Below are positions 1 to 7,787 of a DNA stretch of 64,000 bases, piece after piece (the stretch's first letter is position 1; the number at the start of each line of letters is the position of its first letter). Origin of the DNA: Rubrivivax sp. (GTDB lineage: Bacteria; Pseudomonadota; Gammaproteobacteria; Burkholderiales; Burkholderiaceae_C); the NCBI GenBank assembly GCA_022843905.1, contig JALHMT010000007.1, positions 1 to 64,000 of the forward strand, read 5' to 3'. The translations under genes and the position numbers were made by a program. The notes beneath the pieces were generated by a model. That model ran no database searches. It saw only the letters and a program-made list of their open reading frames with translations, and was not told the origin of the DNA.

Positions 1-39
1 CTGCCGGGCTTCGCCGCCAACAGCGACGTCGGGACCTGA
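1..39 (+). CDS. 3' end of an unidentified gene (partial)
   Basis: The frame that is open from base 1 reads L-P-G-F-A-A-N-S-D-V-G-T and stops with TGA at 37-39. Only 12 codons are inside the window, so no family can be assigned. A strong intrinsic terminator follows 53 bases later. Because a type I secretion operon starts just downstream, this could be the end of the secreted substrate, whose secretion signal would be C-terminal; that is inference from position only. Confidence 0.45.
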   Translation: MPGFAANSDVGT

Positions 40-92
40 ACGTAGCAGGCAGGTAGAGGGCTGCCGGTAACGGCAGCCACTTACAGCCCAAC

Positions 93-124
93 GGGGCGGC
101 ACGACCAACGTGCCGCCCCTTTTT
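93..124 (+). terminator. Intrinsic terminator after the upstream gene
   Basis: A perfect 10-bp GC-rich stem (GGGGCGGCAC at 93-102, GTGCCGCCCC at 110-119) with a 7-base loop is followed by five T residues (120-124). It ends or attenuates transcription from the upstream gene just before the methyltransferase gene. A smaller palindrome (CTGCCG-TAA-CGGCAG type) lies at about 61-76. Confidence 0.9.
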
Positions 125-144
125 CATTTGTGCAGAGGTGTTGG

Positions 145-1695
145 ATGAACGACTGGACCGAAGGCTATGTGACCGAGGTGGACTACACCTACGGCTTCTA
201 CAAGGAGATGAGCCCGGCTTCGATGCGCTACGCGCTCTCAGCAGCCGGCTATGAGGCGCCCCCCATCGACCACTTCAGCTACTGCGAACTGGGCTTCGGC
301 CAAGGAGCCGGACTGAGCCTGCTGGCTGCCGCCAATCCGCAGGGCAACTTCTATGGCACCGACTTCAACCCTGCGCACTCGGCTGGCGCTGCGCGAATGG
401 CCCAAGCCAGCGGCCTGCCCAACTTGCACGTCTACGACGACAGCTTCGAACAGTATGCGGCGCGCGAACTGCCGAAGTTCGACTACATCACGCTGCATGG
501 CGTCTGGTCGTGGGTCGGAATCGAGAACTGCAACCACATCGTCGAGTTCATCGGCAAGCATCTGAAGGTCGGCGGGGCCGTCTACATCAGCTACAACACA
601 CTGCCGGGCTGGACCCACGCCCTCCCGATGCGCGGGCTGCTCAGCCAATACGTGCAATACCAGACCGCACCGGCTGACTCCCTGGCCGGCCGGATCGACG
701 GCGCACTCAAGCTTCTCAACGCCCTGGACGGCGTGCCGGGCAGCTACTTCAAGCAGACGCCCCAGCTTGCCGAGCGCATCAAGGGCCTGCAAGGCCAGAA
801 CCGCAACTACCTCGCTCACGAGTACCTGAACCGCCACTGGACGCCGGTGTTCTTCTCCCAGATGGTCGAGGCCCTGGAGGCCGCCAAGCTCAGCTTTGCA
901 GCACATGCCAACCCTTTGAACTGCATCGATTCGCTCAACCACACGAAAGAGCTGCAGGCGGTACTGGACGGCATCGCCAGCCCCATCTTCAAGGAGGTCG
1001 TGCGCGACCTGGGCATCAACCAGAGCTTTCGTCGCGACATCTTCGTTCGCGGGCCGAGGCGTCTTTCGAGGCACGACCATGCTGCTGCCCTGCTCGACAC
1101 GGTCTACGCGCTGGTGGTCGAGCGCGCGCAGTGCGCGTTGAAGATCAAGACCACGGTGGCCGAGGCCACGCTCAACGCCGCAACCTACGACCCGATCCTC
1201 GACGCCTTGGCCAACGCGCCAGCCTCGGGACGGCAACTGGCCGAGGTGCTGGCGAGCGCCGGACCGGATGCCGAAAACAGGGTGCTCCAGGCGGTCATCG
1301 TCCTGGTTGGAGCGGGATACATCGCACCATGCGTCTCATCGGCCCAGGAGGCCGCTGCCAAGGCCAGCAGCGACCGGTTCAACCAGCACATCGTTCAGCG
1401 CACGGTGCGAGCCACGGAGGGCGATTTCAACTTCCTGGCCTGCCCGCGTACCGGCACCGGCGTGGCGCAGCAACGCATGGGACAGCTCTACATGCACGCC
1501 GAGACGCTCGGAGAGGCCACGCCGGAGCAAAGGGCAAGCACGCTGTGGGCGTTGCTGAAGTCTTCCCGACAGCACCTGCTGAAGGACGGCAAGCCCATTG
1601 AAGGCGACGAAGCCAGCGTGGCGGAATTGACCCGACGGCACGAGGAATGGATCACGACGCAGCGACCCCTCCTGAAGTCCCTCGGCGTCCTCTGA
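145..1695 (+). CDS. SAM-dependent methyltransferase with MethyTransf_Reg domain (possible protein lysine methyltransferase)
   Basis: 516 aa. The N-terminal ~250 residues form a class I methyltransferase fold with SAM-binding motif I ELGFGQG at about residues 48-54 and the family hallmark YNTLPGW near residue 150. The remainder fits the methyltransferase regulatory region (PF10119). This architecture is known from the Rickettsia outer-membrane-protein lysine methyltransferases PKMT1/2. The ATG at 145 is preferred over the in-frame GTG at 130 because AGAGG (134-138) sits six bases before it. It stands at the head of a type I secretion/glycosylation cluster, so modification of the secreted surface protein is plausible (inference). 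The methyltransferase call is firm; the substrate is unknown. Confidence 0.85.
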   Translation: MNDWTEGYVTEVDYTYGFYKEMSPASMRYALSAAGYEAPPIDHFSYCELGFGQGAGLSLLAAANPQGNFYGTDFNPAHSAGAARMAQASGLPNLHVYDDSFEQYAARELPKFDYITLHGVWSWVGIENCNHIVEFIGKHLKVGGAVYISYNTLPGWTHALPMRGLLSQYVQYQTAPADSLAGRIDGALKLLNALDGVPGSYFKQTPQLAERIKGLQGQNRNYLAHEYLNRHWTPVFFSQMVEALEAAKLSFAAHANPLNCIDSLNHTKELQAVLDGIASPIFKEVVRDLGINQSFRRDIFVRGPRRLSRHDHAAALLDTVYALVVERAQCALKIKTTVAEATLNAATYDPILDALANAPASGRQLAEVLASAGPDAENRVLQAVIVLVGAGYIAPCVSSAQEAAAKASSDRFNQHIVQRTVRATEGDFNFLACPRTGTGVAQQRMGQLYMHAETLGEATPEQRASTLWALLKSSRQHLLKDGKPIEGDEASVAELTRRHEEWITTQRPLLKSLGVL

Positions 1696-1730
1696 CGACG
1701 CCGTAGGATTCGAGACCAAGGACAACCGTC

Positions 1731-2267
1731 ATGGGACAGGACGCATTGACGAGTCTGACGCTCCGCTACGACGCAGAAGAGGACCGCCTCGCGCTGCGCC
1801 TCGTGCTCGGCGGGGAGCCACCACGGCACCTGCTGGCCTGCCTGACACGACGGGTCACCCAGCAGCTGCGCGCTCAGCTGCAGACCCTGGCAGAACAGTC
1901 TGCTCAGGCCCCTGAACGCCTGCCGCCGTCCAGCCGCAGCCAGGTCCAGGCGCACTACCACCAGGCCGTGGCGGCACAGGTTCCCACGGCCGCGGGACCG
2001 CCGATCCATCGCCATGGTGAAGCCCCGACACCACTCGTGACCGCGGCCCAGTGCGGGCGTGTGCGCGGTCAAGGGTCCTGGGTCATCCGTCTGGACCTGC
2101 GGCAGGCCGAGCCGCTCACCATCACCCTTACCAATTCCACCCTTCACGCCACCATTGCCCTCATCAACCGGCAGGTGGCCGCGGCGGGATGGGACCTGCC
2201 GGCGATGGCCATTCAACAGGACACCCATGCAGCACCAGGAGCGCTGCTGTTGCGCGAACTCCACTGA
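1731..2267 (+). CDS. Hypothetical protein, 178 aa
   Basis: I do not recognise this protein. It starts at ATG 1731 behind AAGGA (1718-1722) and lies 35 bp after the methyltransferase gene, so the two are probably co-transcribed. The N-terminal ~55 residues alternate hydrophobic strands with an Arg/Gln-rich helix. A Pro/Ala/His-rich linker follows at about residues 60-100, then a second beta-rich part containing LTNSTLHATIALINRQ. No signal peptide, membrane segment or metal motif is visible, so it is probably cytoplasmic. Its place between the modifying enzyme and the secretion genes suggests an accessory role in substrate handling, but nothing in the sequence proves that. Confidence 0.65.
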   Translation: MGQDALTSLTLRYDAEEDRLALRLVLGGEPPRHLLACLTRRVTQQLRAQLQTLAEQSAQAPERLPPSSRSQVQAHYHQAVAAQVPTAAGPPIHRHGEAPTPLVTAAQCGRVRGQGSWVIRLDLRQAEPLTITLTNSTLHATIALINRQVAAAGWDLPAMAIQQDTHAAPGALLLRELH

Positions 2268-2287
2268 ACCCGGTGCGCCGGACGAAC

Positions 2288-2326
2288 TTCATATAGGACA
2301 GCGCTAGAATACGCTTCCTATATGAA
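2288..2326 (+). promoter_or_regulatory. Perfect 11-bp inverted repeat overlapping a start codon, with an embedded -10-like hexamer
   Basis: TTCATATAGGA (2288-2298) is repeated as its exact reverse complement at 2316-2326. The second arm contains the ATG at 2322-2324. Inside, AGCG (2300-2303) pairs with CGCT (2312-2315), leaving one bulged C (2299) and an 8-base loop, so RNA or single-stranded DNA could form a 15-bp hairpin. TAGAAT (2305-2310) resembles a -10 element and would give an almost leaderless mRNA; no convincing -35 or Shine-Dalgarno is seen. It could be an operator, a translation-blocking hairpin, or a relic of an IS200/IS605 end. Confidence 0.7.
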
Positions 2327-2948
2327 CTCAACGCTGCGCATCCCTCTGCACGCGACCAGACCGCAATTCGAGCGACTGCAGGCGCTGCAGCAAGCTTTTG
2401 CGCAAGCCTGCAATTCCCTTGCGCCCGTCGTGCAACAGAGTCGCTGCTGGAATCGAGTCGCCCTTCATCACATGGCCTACCGGCCGATGCGCGCCCAGTA
2501 CCCCGAACTCGGCTCGCAGATGATCTGCAACGCCATCTACTCCGTTTCGCGCACCAGTCGGCACGTCTACCAAAGCCCGGCCAGCCCATTCAATCTCCAG
2601 CGGCTGGAGGCCAGGCCCCTGCCTTTGCTGAGGTTCCAGCCCGACAGCCCCGTCTTCTTCGACCGCCACACGCTGAGCCTCAAGCCAGGTCAGATCTCGC
2701 TGCTGACGCTCGAGGGCAGGCTGCAGTTCCACCTGACCATCCCTGAAGAGATCGAGCAGCGCTTCAGACTCGATCATCTGCGGGAGATCGTCCTGAAGCA
2801 ACAGGGTGCCGACTTCGTCCTCGACTTCACTTTCGGCAAGGCCGCCCCAGCGGCGGACCCTGTGGACGACCTTCCCGAGTATGTCCTGGTCACGGATGAC
2901 CCTCACCTCCCCCTCCGCCCGGAAGCCGCCAGAACGCTGAACCCATGA
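2322..2948 (+). CDS. TnpB/OrfB N-terminal-lobe-like protein lacking the RuvC nuclease domain
   Basis: 208 aa. Residues ~5-80 follow the N-terminal helical region of IS200/IS605-family TnpB (AFAQACNSLAP, then HHMAYRPMRAQYPELGSQM). Residues ~105-150 match the OrfB beta region that follows (VFFDRHTLSL, ISLLTLEGRLQFHL), and DFVLDFTF matches the strand just before RuvC. The protein ends with a ~35-residue tail where the RuvC motif (GVDLG in TnpB) and zinc finger should begin, so nuclease activity is not expected. The frame is intact and its stop overlaps the ABC transporter start (ATGA, 2945-2948), so it looks retained rather than decayed. There is no Shine-Dalgarno; the ATG lies inside an inverted repeat. 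A nucleic-acid-binding regulatory role is inferred. The TnpB resemblance was read by eye. Confidence 0.75.
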   Translation: MNSTLRIPLHATRPQFERLQALQQAFAQACNSLAPVVQQSRCWNRVALHHMAYRPMRAQYPELGSQMICNAIYSVSRTSRHVYQSPASPFNLQRLEARPLPLLRFQPDSPVFFDRHTLSLKPGQISLLTLEGRLQFHLTIPEEIEQRFRLDHLREIVLKQQGADFVLDFTFGKAAPAADPVDDLPEYVLVTDDPHLPLRPEAARTLNP

Positions 2949-4732
2949 GCACGAACAAGAAACCGCCGACTCCGGCCGCGAACATCCTGCGGGAATCTCT
3001 GGCCTCGCAGGCGCCATTGTTCTGGCGGGCGGGCCTCTTCAGCCTGATCGCCGGCCTGCTGATGCTGACGCCCTCCTGGTTCATGTGGGAGGTCTACGGG
3101 CGCGTGCTGAACAGCCGCAGCGAAACCACGCTGCTGATGCTGCTGATCATCACCGTACTGGCCTACGTGCTGATCGAGTTGCTTGAACTCATACGCGCAC
3201 GCATCCTCGCCCGGGCCTCCGAGGGGTTTGACCAGCGCGTGCGTACCCGCGTCTTCGACCTTGCCTTCGACACCAGCCGCAAACGACAAGGGGCCATGGC
3301 CGTGCAGGCGTTTGCCGACCTCAAGACGCTGCGCGAAACCATCTCTTCGCCGGCCGTAACGGGCTTCATGGACTTGCCTGCCGCCTCCGTCATGCTGCTG
3401 CTGATGTTCATGCTCAGTCCCTGGCTCGGCGTGATGACCCTGCTGGGTGCCTGCTCGCAGGCGCTCGTCGCCTGGGCCACCGACCGCAAGACCATGCCGT
3501 TGCTGAGCGACGCCACGCGCGCGTCCAGCGAAGCCCAAGCCTATTCTGCGAGCACCCAGCGCAATGCCGAGGTGATCGAGTCGATGGGCATGCTGGAAAA
3601 CGTGCACAAGCGCTGGATATCACGCCAGCGACGATTCCTGGCGCGGCAGTCCGAAGCGTCCGACGTGGCCGGCGTCAACGCCGTCGCCGCCCGAATGATC
3701 CAGACCATGCAGGGCTCGCTCCTGCTCGGTGCCGCGTGCTGGCTGGCCCTGCACAACGCAATCTGGGGCGGCATGGGCATGGCCATCGTCGCCTCCATCA
3801 TCGGAGCACGCGTGCTGGCCCCGATGGCCCAGCTGGTGTCGCAGTGGCGGACCGTGGTGTCGGGCCGCGAGGCTTACGGCCGGCTGGGGCAGATGCTGGC
3901 CAGCATGCCCAGCGTCCAGGAATCGATGCCGCTGCCGCGCCCCAAGGGGGTTCTGACGGTCGAGGGGGTCCACGCTGCCGCGCCAACGTCCAACCTGCCC
4001 ATCTTGCGCGGCGTGACCTTCACCGCCAACCCCGGCGAACTGGTCGCGGTGATCGGCCCTTCGGCTTCGGGAAAGACCTCGCTGGCCCGGCTCCTGGTAG
4101 GTGTCTGGCCAGCGCTGTCTGGAAAGGTGCGGCTGGACAGCGCCGATGTCTATGCCTGGAACAAGGAAGAGCTCGGCCCCCACGTCGGCTACCTCCCTCA
4201 GAACGTCGAGCTCTTCGACGGCACGGTGTCCGCCAACATCGCCCGCTTCGGCGACGCCGACCGGGCCAAGGTCCGGGCCGCTGCGGAACTCGTCGGGCTG
4301 ACCTCCTTCATCGAATCGCTGCCACAGGGCTTCGACACCGAGATCGGCAGCGACGGCGCCAATCTCTCCGGCGGCCAGCGCCAGCGCCTGGCCCTGGCGC
4401 GTGCCGTCTACGACGATCCGCAGCTGATCGTGCTGGACGAACCGAACGCCAGCCTCGACGAAGCGGGGGAAAAGGCCTTGTTCAACCTGCTGATGGCCTT
4501 GAAGGCCCGTGGAGCGACGGTGGTGGCCAACACACACCGCACGTCCTTGCTGCCGGCCGCAGACAAGATCCTCGTGATGAACGAAGGTCAGTCGGCAGCA
4601 TTCGGCCCGCGCGACGACGTGCTCGCCGCGCTGCGCAAGGCCGCCGAGCAGGGCCGGGCTGCCGTCCCCGAGCCGCCGCGTCCGGCAGCGGCTCCTGCCC
4701 AGCTGAGTCTCGGTACCGGGAGTGCCGCATGA
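2945..4732 (+). CDS. Type I secretion ABC transporter, permease/ATPase (first of a pair)
   Basis: 595 aa inner-membrane half-transporter of the PrtD/RsaD kind. The membrane domain covers about residues 25-310, and the ATPase domain about 335-570. The latter has Walker A GPSASGKTS (from residue 371), signature LSGGQRQR (from 474) and Walker B LIVLDEPNASLD near 495. It has no N-terminal C39 peptidase domain, as in systems that export proteins with a C-terminal uncleaved signal. A Pro/Ala-rich tail follows the ATPase domain. ATGA overlaps link it to the TnpB-like gene before it and to a second half-transporter after it. It should energise export with the HlyD-type adaptor and TolC-type channel encoded downstream. 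Confidence 0.92.
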   Translation: MSTNKKPPTPAANILRESLASQAPLFWRAGLFSLIAGLLMLTPSWFMWEVYGRVLNSRSETTLLMLLIITVLAYVLIELLELIRARILARASEGFDQRVRTRVFDLAFDTSRKRQGAMAVQAFADLKTLRETISSPAVTGFMDLPAASVMLLLMFMLSPWLGVMTLLGACSQALVAWATDRKTMPLLSDATRASSEAQAYSASTQRNAEVIESMGMLENVHKRWISRQRRFLARQSEASDVAGVNAVAARMIQTMQGSLLLGAACWLALHNAIWGGMGMAIVASIIGARVLAPMAQLVSQWRTVVSGREAYGRLGQMLASMPSVQESMPLPRPKGVLTVEGVHAAAPTSNLPILRGVTFTANPGELVAVIGPSASGKTSLARLLVGVWPALSGKVRLDSADVYAWNKEELGPHVGYLPQNVELFDGTVSANIARFGDADRAKVRAAAELVGLTSFIESLPQGFDTEIGSDGANLSGGQRQRLALARAVYDDPQLIVLDEPNASLDEAGEKALFNLLMALKARGATVVANTHRTSLLPAADKILVMNEGQSAAFGPRDDVLAALRKAAEQGRAAVPEPPRPAAAPAQLSLGTGSAA

Positions 4733-6423
4733 GCACCGGCTTCTTTTCCCGCGGCCCCATGGGCCGTTGCCTGTGGACCTTCCGTCGGGAGTTTGCCTGG
4801 GTTGCAGTCTTCAGCGTCTTCGCGAACCTGCTGGCCCTGACCCCCACCTTGTACATGTTGCAGGTGTTCGACCGGGTGATGATCAGCGGCAGCGAGTTGA
4901 CGCTTCTGGCCTTGACCCTGCTCGCGGTCTTCTTCTTCCTGGTCATGGGTTTCGCCGAGTGGATACGGTCGCGCTTGCTGGTTCGCGCGGGTGCACGTTT
5001 CGATGAGGCCATCAATTCCATGGTCTTCCGGGCGAGCTTCGTACGCAGCCTCGGGCAACGCTCGCGCAACCCACAGCAGGCCTTCGTCGACCTGACGGCG
5101 GTGCGCCAGTTCCTCACGGGCCAGGGAGTCTTTGCCGTGATGGACATGCCGTGGACTGTCGTCTACGTTGCCGTCCTGTTCCTCATGCACCCTTGGCTGG
5201 GCTGGAGCGCACTGATCTTCATGATCCCTATGAGCGTGCTGGCCTGGCTGGCCTACCGCCTCACGGCCGAGCCCGCGCGTCGCGCGCAGGATGCCGCACG
5301 TGAAACCAACGCCTTCGTCTTCGCCAAGATGCGCAATGCGGAGACGGTGGAGGCGCTGGGCATGGTGGGCAACCTGCGCAGGATGTGGCTGGGCCTGTAC
5401 GAGCGCCAGATCCAACTGCATGGCTCCGCATTCGAGAGCTCGCAGCGCATCACCGCCATGACCAAGTTCGTGCAGTACACGCAGCAGTCGCTGATCTTGG
5501 CCGTGGGCGCGCTGCTGGCGATGGAAGGCAAGATCGGCGTCGGAGCCATGATCGCTTCGAACGCGCTGATCGCCACCGCGCTGAGGCCTTTCGGGACCCT
5601 GGTGATGACCTGGAAGGGTTTCCTCGAGGCAAGGTATGCCTACGGGCGCCTGGAGCACCTGCTGCAATCCCACGAAGCCTCGGAGCCATCTGCACCTCAA
5701 TTGGCTGCGGTTCGTGGACAGATCACCCTACGCCAGTTGAGCGCTCGCGCTAGTGGGCGGGAGCTGCCAATTCTCGACCAGTTGGACGCCGAGTTCCGTG
5801 CCGGCGAGGTGGTGGCCATCGTGGGCCCTTCAGGTGCTGGCAAGTCCACGCTGGCGCGCTGCTTGCTGGGGATCTGGCCCAACACCTCTGGCGACATCAT
5901 GCTCGACGGCCGGCCGATCCGTGACTGGCCCCGGGAGGCCCTGGGGCCCCAGGTCGGCTACCTGCCACAGGACATCGAGATCTTCGACGGCACCATCGCT
6001 GAGAACATCGCACGGTATGGCGATCCTGACCCCGATCAGGTCATCGTGGCAGCGACCCGAACCGGCATCCACGACATGGTGCTGCGGTTGCCGAAGGGCT
6101 ACGACACGCCCATGGGCGAGGCGGGCGCCCTGTTGTCGGCAGGTCAACGCCAGCGCGTCGGCCTGGCGAGAGCCATCTACGGTGAACCCGAGCTGATCGT
6201 GCTGGATGAACCCAACGCGAGCCTCGACGACGCCGGGGAGGCTGCCCTTATCAAGACCGTCCGCGAACTGCGTGCCCGTGGGCGTACCGTGTTCATGATC
6301 GTCCACCAACGACACATTCTGGCTGCTGCCGATCGCGTCGTCGTGCTGGAGTCCGGTCGCATCAAGACCATCGCCCCCGTTGTCGTGCAGCGCGCACAGC
6401 CCCATCTCGAGAAACAACCATGA
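4729..6423 (+). CDS. Type I secretion ABC transporter, permease/ATPase (second of a pair)
   Basis: 564 aa, same architecture as its neighbour: membrane domain about residues 20-300, ATPase domain about 325-560. Walker A is GPSGAGKST from residue 366, the signature is LSAGQRQR from 469, and Walker B is LIVLDEPNASLDD. The start at 4729 is set by the ATGA overlap; a longer open frame upstream only shadows the first ABC gene. Two adjacent, clearly related half-transporters suggest a heterodimer instead of the usual homodimer. Each keeps a full set of ATP-site motifs, so neither looks degenerate. Its own stop overlaps the adaptor gene start. Confidence 0.92.
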   Translation: MSTGFFSRGPMGRCLWTFRREFAWVAVFSVFANLLALTPTLYMLQVFDRVMISGSELTLLALTLLAVFFFLVMGFAEWIRSRLLVRAGARFDEAINSMVFRASFVRSLGQRSRNPQQAFVDLTAVRQFLTGQGVFAVMDMPWTVVYVAVLFLMHPWLGWSALIFMIPMSVLAWLAYRLTAEPARRAQDAARETNAFVFAKMRNAETVEALGMVGNLRRMWLGLYERQIQLHGSAFESSQRITAMTKFVQYTQQSLILAVGALLAMEGKIGVGAMIASNALIATALRPFGTLVMTWKGFLEARYAYGRLEHLLQSHEASEPSAPQLAAVRGQITLRQLSARASGRELPILDQLDAEFRAGEVVAIVGPSGAGKSTLARCLLGIWPNTSGDIMLDGRPIRDWPREALGPQVGYLPQDIEIFDGTIAENIARYGDPDPDQVIVAATRTGIHDMVLRLPKGYDTPMGEAGALLSAGQRQRVGLARAIYGEPELIVLDEPNASLDDAGEAALIKTVRELRARGRTVFMIVHQRHILAAADRVVVLESGRIKTIAPVVVQRAQPHLEKQP

Positions 6424-7787
6424 GCACTCCCGTGCAAGCCATGCCCGTTCTGCCTGCCGGCGACGCCGCGACGGTCACAGACGTCGAAGACGTCAAGCTG
6501 AACACCGAAACCCGGTCGACGATCCGCCTCGGCTTCTGGGTCCTGATCGTCGGTTTCGGCATCTTCCTGGCCTGGGCCACCCTGGCACCGCTCGATGAAG
6601 GAGTCATCGCACCGTCGACCGTCTCGATCGAACAACGCAAGAAGCTGATACAGCATATCCAGGGCGGAGTCGTCAGCGAAGTCCTCGTGAAGGAGGGTCA
6701 GGAAGTCAGGGCCGGCGACGTGCTCGTCGTCCTCGACGACGCGGTCAATCGCGCGGGCCTGGAGTCGATCCGGCAGAACTACCTGGGGCAACGCGCCATG
6801 GAGAGTAGGCTCCTGGCCGAGATGGCGGGCGCGGCAACCATAGGCTTCCACCCCGACCTGCAGGGCAAGAATGATCCCATCGTGCAGCAGCACATCACCG
6901 CTCAGCAGCAAATCTTCGCTGCACGTCGCGCTGCCCAGAATGCCGAGATCGCTGCGGCCGAACAGTCCATTGTCGGCATCGAGGGGCAGATCACAGGCAT
7001 GACCCAGATGCTCGAGTCACGCCGCCAGCAGGCCACCCTGCAAGGGCGCCAGCTGGCCAATCTGCAGCAGCTGGCCGCCGATGGTTTCGCGCCGCGCAAC
7101 CAGGCGCTGCAGCTCGAGCAGGCGCAGGCGGAACTGCGCACCGTGCTGGCCGACCTCGAAACCAACATGCAGCGGGCGCGTAGCAGCATCGCGGAAACCC
7201 GTATCCGCATCGCACAGCGCAAGCAGGAGTACCTGCGCGAGGCCTCCTCCCAGCTGGCCGACGTGCGCCGCGAGGTTCAGGCCAACCAGGAGCGCTTGTC
7301 GGCGATCACCTCCGAACTGGGCCGCATGCAGGTGAGGAGCCCGGTGGACGGCCAGGTCGTCGGACTGACCCTGTCGAATGTCGGGGGTGTAGCTACTGCA
7401 GGTCAGCGACTGATGGAGATCGTCCCCAAAAACGAATCCCTGCTGCTCGATGCCCAGGTGCCGCCGGCGGTGATCGACCGGATCAAGTCCGGCGACCCGA
7501 CCGAAGTACGCTTCTCCAGCTTCGCCAACGCCCCTCAGCTCGTGGTGCACGGCAAGGTGGTGTCGTTGTCGCGCGATGCCGTCGGCGAGGTGATAGGCGG
7601 TGTGCCCCACACTTACTACCTTGCACGCGTCGAAATCACTCCCGAGGGCCTGAAGGCTCTTGGGGACCGCACGCTCAAGGCCGGTATGCCGGCCGAGGTC
7701 CTGATCAAGACCGGTGAGCGTTCGCTGTTGACCTACCTCCTCCATCCGCTGACCAAACGCATCGCTGCGGCGATGACCGAAGAGTGA
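6420..7787 (+). CDS. HlyD-family type I secretion periplasmic adaptor
   Basis: 455 aa membrane fusion protein. A short cytoplasmic N-terminus precedes one membrane segment (about residues 37-57). The first half-lipoyl region has IQHIQGGVVSEVLVKEGQEV near residue 80. A long helical hairpin rich in Gln/Ala/Glu spans about 125-290, followed by the second lipoyl half (MQVRSPVDGQVVGLTL near 305) and a beta-barrel C-terminus (AGMPAEVLIKTGERS near 430). It bridges the ABC pair and the outer-membrane channel. The ATGA and GTGA overlaps on both sides indicate a tightly coupled operon. Confidence 0.93.
   Translation: MSTPVQAMPVLPAGDAATVTDVEDVKLNTETRSTIRLGFWVLIVGFGIFLAWATLAPLDEGVIAPSTVSIEQRKKLIQHIQGGVVSEVLVKEGQEVRAGDVLVVLDDAVNRAGLESIRQNYLGQRAMESRLLAEMAGAATIGFHPDLQGKNDPIVQQHITAQQQIFAARRAAQNAEIAAAEQSIVGIEGQITGMTQMLESRRQQATLQGRQLANLQQLAADGFAPRNQALQLEQAQAELRTVLADLETNMQRARSSIAETRIRIAQRKQEYLREASSQLADVRREVQANQERLSAITSELGRMQVRSPVDGQVVGLTLSNVGGVATAGQRLMEIVPKNESLLLDAQVPPAVIDRIKSGDPTEVRFSSFANAPQLVVHGKVVSLSRDAVGEVIGGVPHTYYLARVEITPEGLKALGDRTLKAGMPAEVLIKTGERSLLTYLLHPLTKRIAAAMTEE

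Noticed and set aside
2267..2330. Intact IS200/IS605 element around the TnpB-like gene
   Set aside because: No tnpA gene, no right-end hairpin after 2948 (coding sequence of the ABC transporter begins at once) and no target-site signature were seen, so only a single hairpin supports it.
3736..4728. Longer N-terminal extension of the second ABC transporter
   Set aside because: The frame stays open upstream, but this part is an out-of-frame copy of the first ABC gene. The ATGA overlap at 4729 gives the family-typical start.
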